Of a DNA stretch of 15,165 nucleotides, positions 14,684 through 15,165 are shown piece after piece. The stretch lies in assembly GCA_947627525.1 (NCBI GenBank), contig CANQWJ010000011.1, positions 1-15,165 of the forward strand. The letters run 5' to 3'. The stretch's first letter is position 1, and every line of letters starts with the position of its first letter. Source of the stretch: an uncultured Bacilli bacterium (GTDB lineage: Bacteria; Bacillota_I; Bacilli_A; RF39; UBA660). The position numbers were made by a program, and so were the translations under genes. Under the pieces are notes generated by a model. The model searched no databases and was not told the origin of the DNA. It saw only the letters and a program-made list of their open reading frames with translations.

Positions 14684-15165
14684 TTATTTTTTATTATCAT
14701 ATTCTTCAAGAAAACTTTTATATTCACCATTCTTTTTTGTTCCTAAAACACAGTTTAAGTTAACATTATCAAGAGCTTTAAAAATATTATAGTCAATATC
14801 TTTATTTACTTTCTTTAAGTTTTTAATTAGTTCTTTTATCTCTTTTCTCTTACTTATGTTTTCACTATTGCTCTTTTCCGTAAAACGGCAAGCACAATTA
14901 AGAAAATTTAATTCATTAGTATTACGCCAAGATATAATAGCGTCTTCTCTAACTAAATATAATGGTCTTATTAGTTCAATGCCTTCAAAGTTATCACTAT
15001 GTAGTTTAGGCATCATCGTTTTTACTTCTGAACCATAGAACATTGAAAGAAGAGTCGTTTCAATGACATCATCAAAGTGATGCCCTAAAGCAATTTTATT
15101 ACATCCAAGTTCTTGAGCTTTACTATATAAGCATCCACGACGCATTTTAGCACACAAGTAACAAG
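14684..15165 (-). CDS. TtcA-like tRNA 2-thiolation family protein (N-terminal part beyond window)
   Basis: This is the C-terminal part, about 160 residues, of an ATP-pyrophosphatase of the TtcA family, which thiolates tRNA using an iron-sulfur cluster. The frame is open to the right edge. The TTG at 15157 is an internal Leu codon, because the residues before it continue the family pattern as C-Y-L-C. Visible landmarks are the first cysteine motif CYLCAKMRRG, the family stretch LGCNKIALGHHFDDVIET, FYGSEVKTMMPKL, RPLYLVREDAI, and the second cysteine region NCACRFTE. The latter has Cys-Ala-Cys where E. coli TtcA has CxxC, as I recall from Bacillota relatives. The SGGKDS loop would lie upstream, outside the window. 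The gene is unrelated in function to the neighbouring Bce operon and has its own terminator. Confidence 0.88.
   Translation of the reverse strand, partial: CYLCAKMRRGCLYSKAQELGCNKIALGHHFDDVIETTLLSMFYGSEVKTMMPKLHSDNFEGIELIRPLYLVREDAIISWRNTNELNFLNCACRFTEKSNSENISKRKEIKELIKNLKKVNKDIDYNIFKALDNVNLNCVLGTKKNGEYKSFLEEYDNKK

Noticed and set aside
14684..15157. Short complete TtcA-like protein starting at the TTG at 15157
   Set aside because: Codons before it continue the family pattern (Cys-Tyr-Leu-Cys) to the window edge, so the gene is simply cut by the window.
1..15165. Mycoplasma-type code with TGA as Trp
   Set aside because: Trp is TGG where checked, and TGA ends the bceR-like gene in an ATGA overlap with the kinase start.

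Overview
The window is strongly AT-rich bacterial DNA with dense, mostly co-directional operons, purine-rich Shine-Dalgarno sites and short U-tailed terminators. The families present (BceRSAB module, YtrA-type GntR regulator with its ABC genes, HtrA with an OmpR-type two-component system) point to a low-GC Bacillota, probably a Bacilli-like or gut-associated lineage. The genetic code looks standard: TGG encodes Trp in the RhuM-Fic protein, and TGA ends the bceR-like gene. I cannot name the species. No rRNA, tRNA, CRISPR array, insertion sequence or phage gene is visible. No gene-free stretch exceeds about 210 bases.

Nearly everything is on the minus strand, so transcription runs right to left; one lipoprotein gene is on the plus strand. 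From left to right: (1) 1-2836 holds a membrane-anchored HtrA protease cut by the window edge, a sensor kinase and a response regulator. The regulator promoter and the htrA promoter carry the same 17-base direct-repeat box at the same distance from the -10. This suggests a self-regulated envelope-stress circuit built like streptococcal CiaRH. (2) 2880-3674 is a membrane-anchored protein of unknown function. (3) 3726-5589 is an AMP-forming acyl-CoA ligase whose -10 lies inside a perfect palindrome. (4) 5639-7642 is a YtrA-type GntR/ABC operon (regulator, ATPase, ABC-2 permease) behind a 13-bp perfect inverted-repeat operator. (5) 7666-8750 is a solitary RhuM-Fic fusion. (6) 8781-9178 is a small four-helix membrane protein, divergent from (7) the plus-strand cysteine-rich lipoprotein at 9261-9929. 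(8) 9975-14643 is a complete Bce-type peptide-antibiotic sensing and detoxification module (bceR, bceS, bceA, bceB) with a matching BceR-type box before both bceR and bceA. (9) 14645-15165 is the C-terminal part of a TtcA-like tRNA thiolation protein.

The genes read mainly as cell-envelope defence: one two-component system linked to a quality-control protease, a second linked to a peptide-resistance ABC transporter, and a third drug/peptide-type ABC operon under its own repressor. The clearest new information is regulatory. Four promoter regions carry well-formed operators that tie each regulator to its neighbours. The least explained genes are the cysteine-module lipoprotein, the RhuM-Fic protein and the 221-residue membrane-anchored protein.
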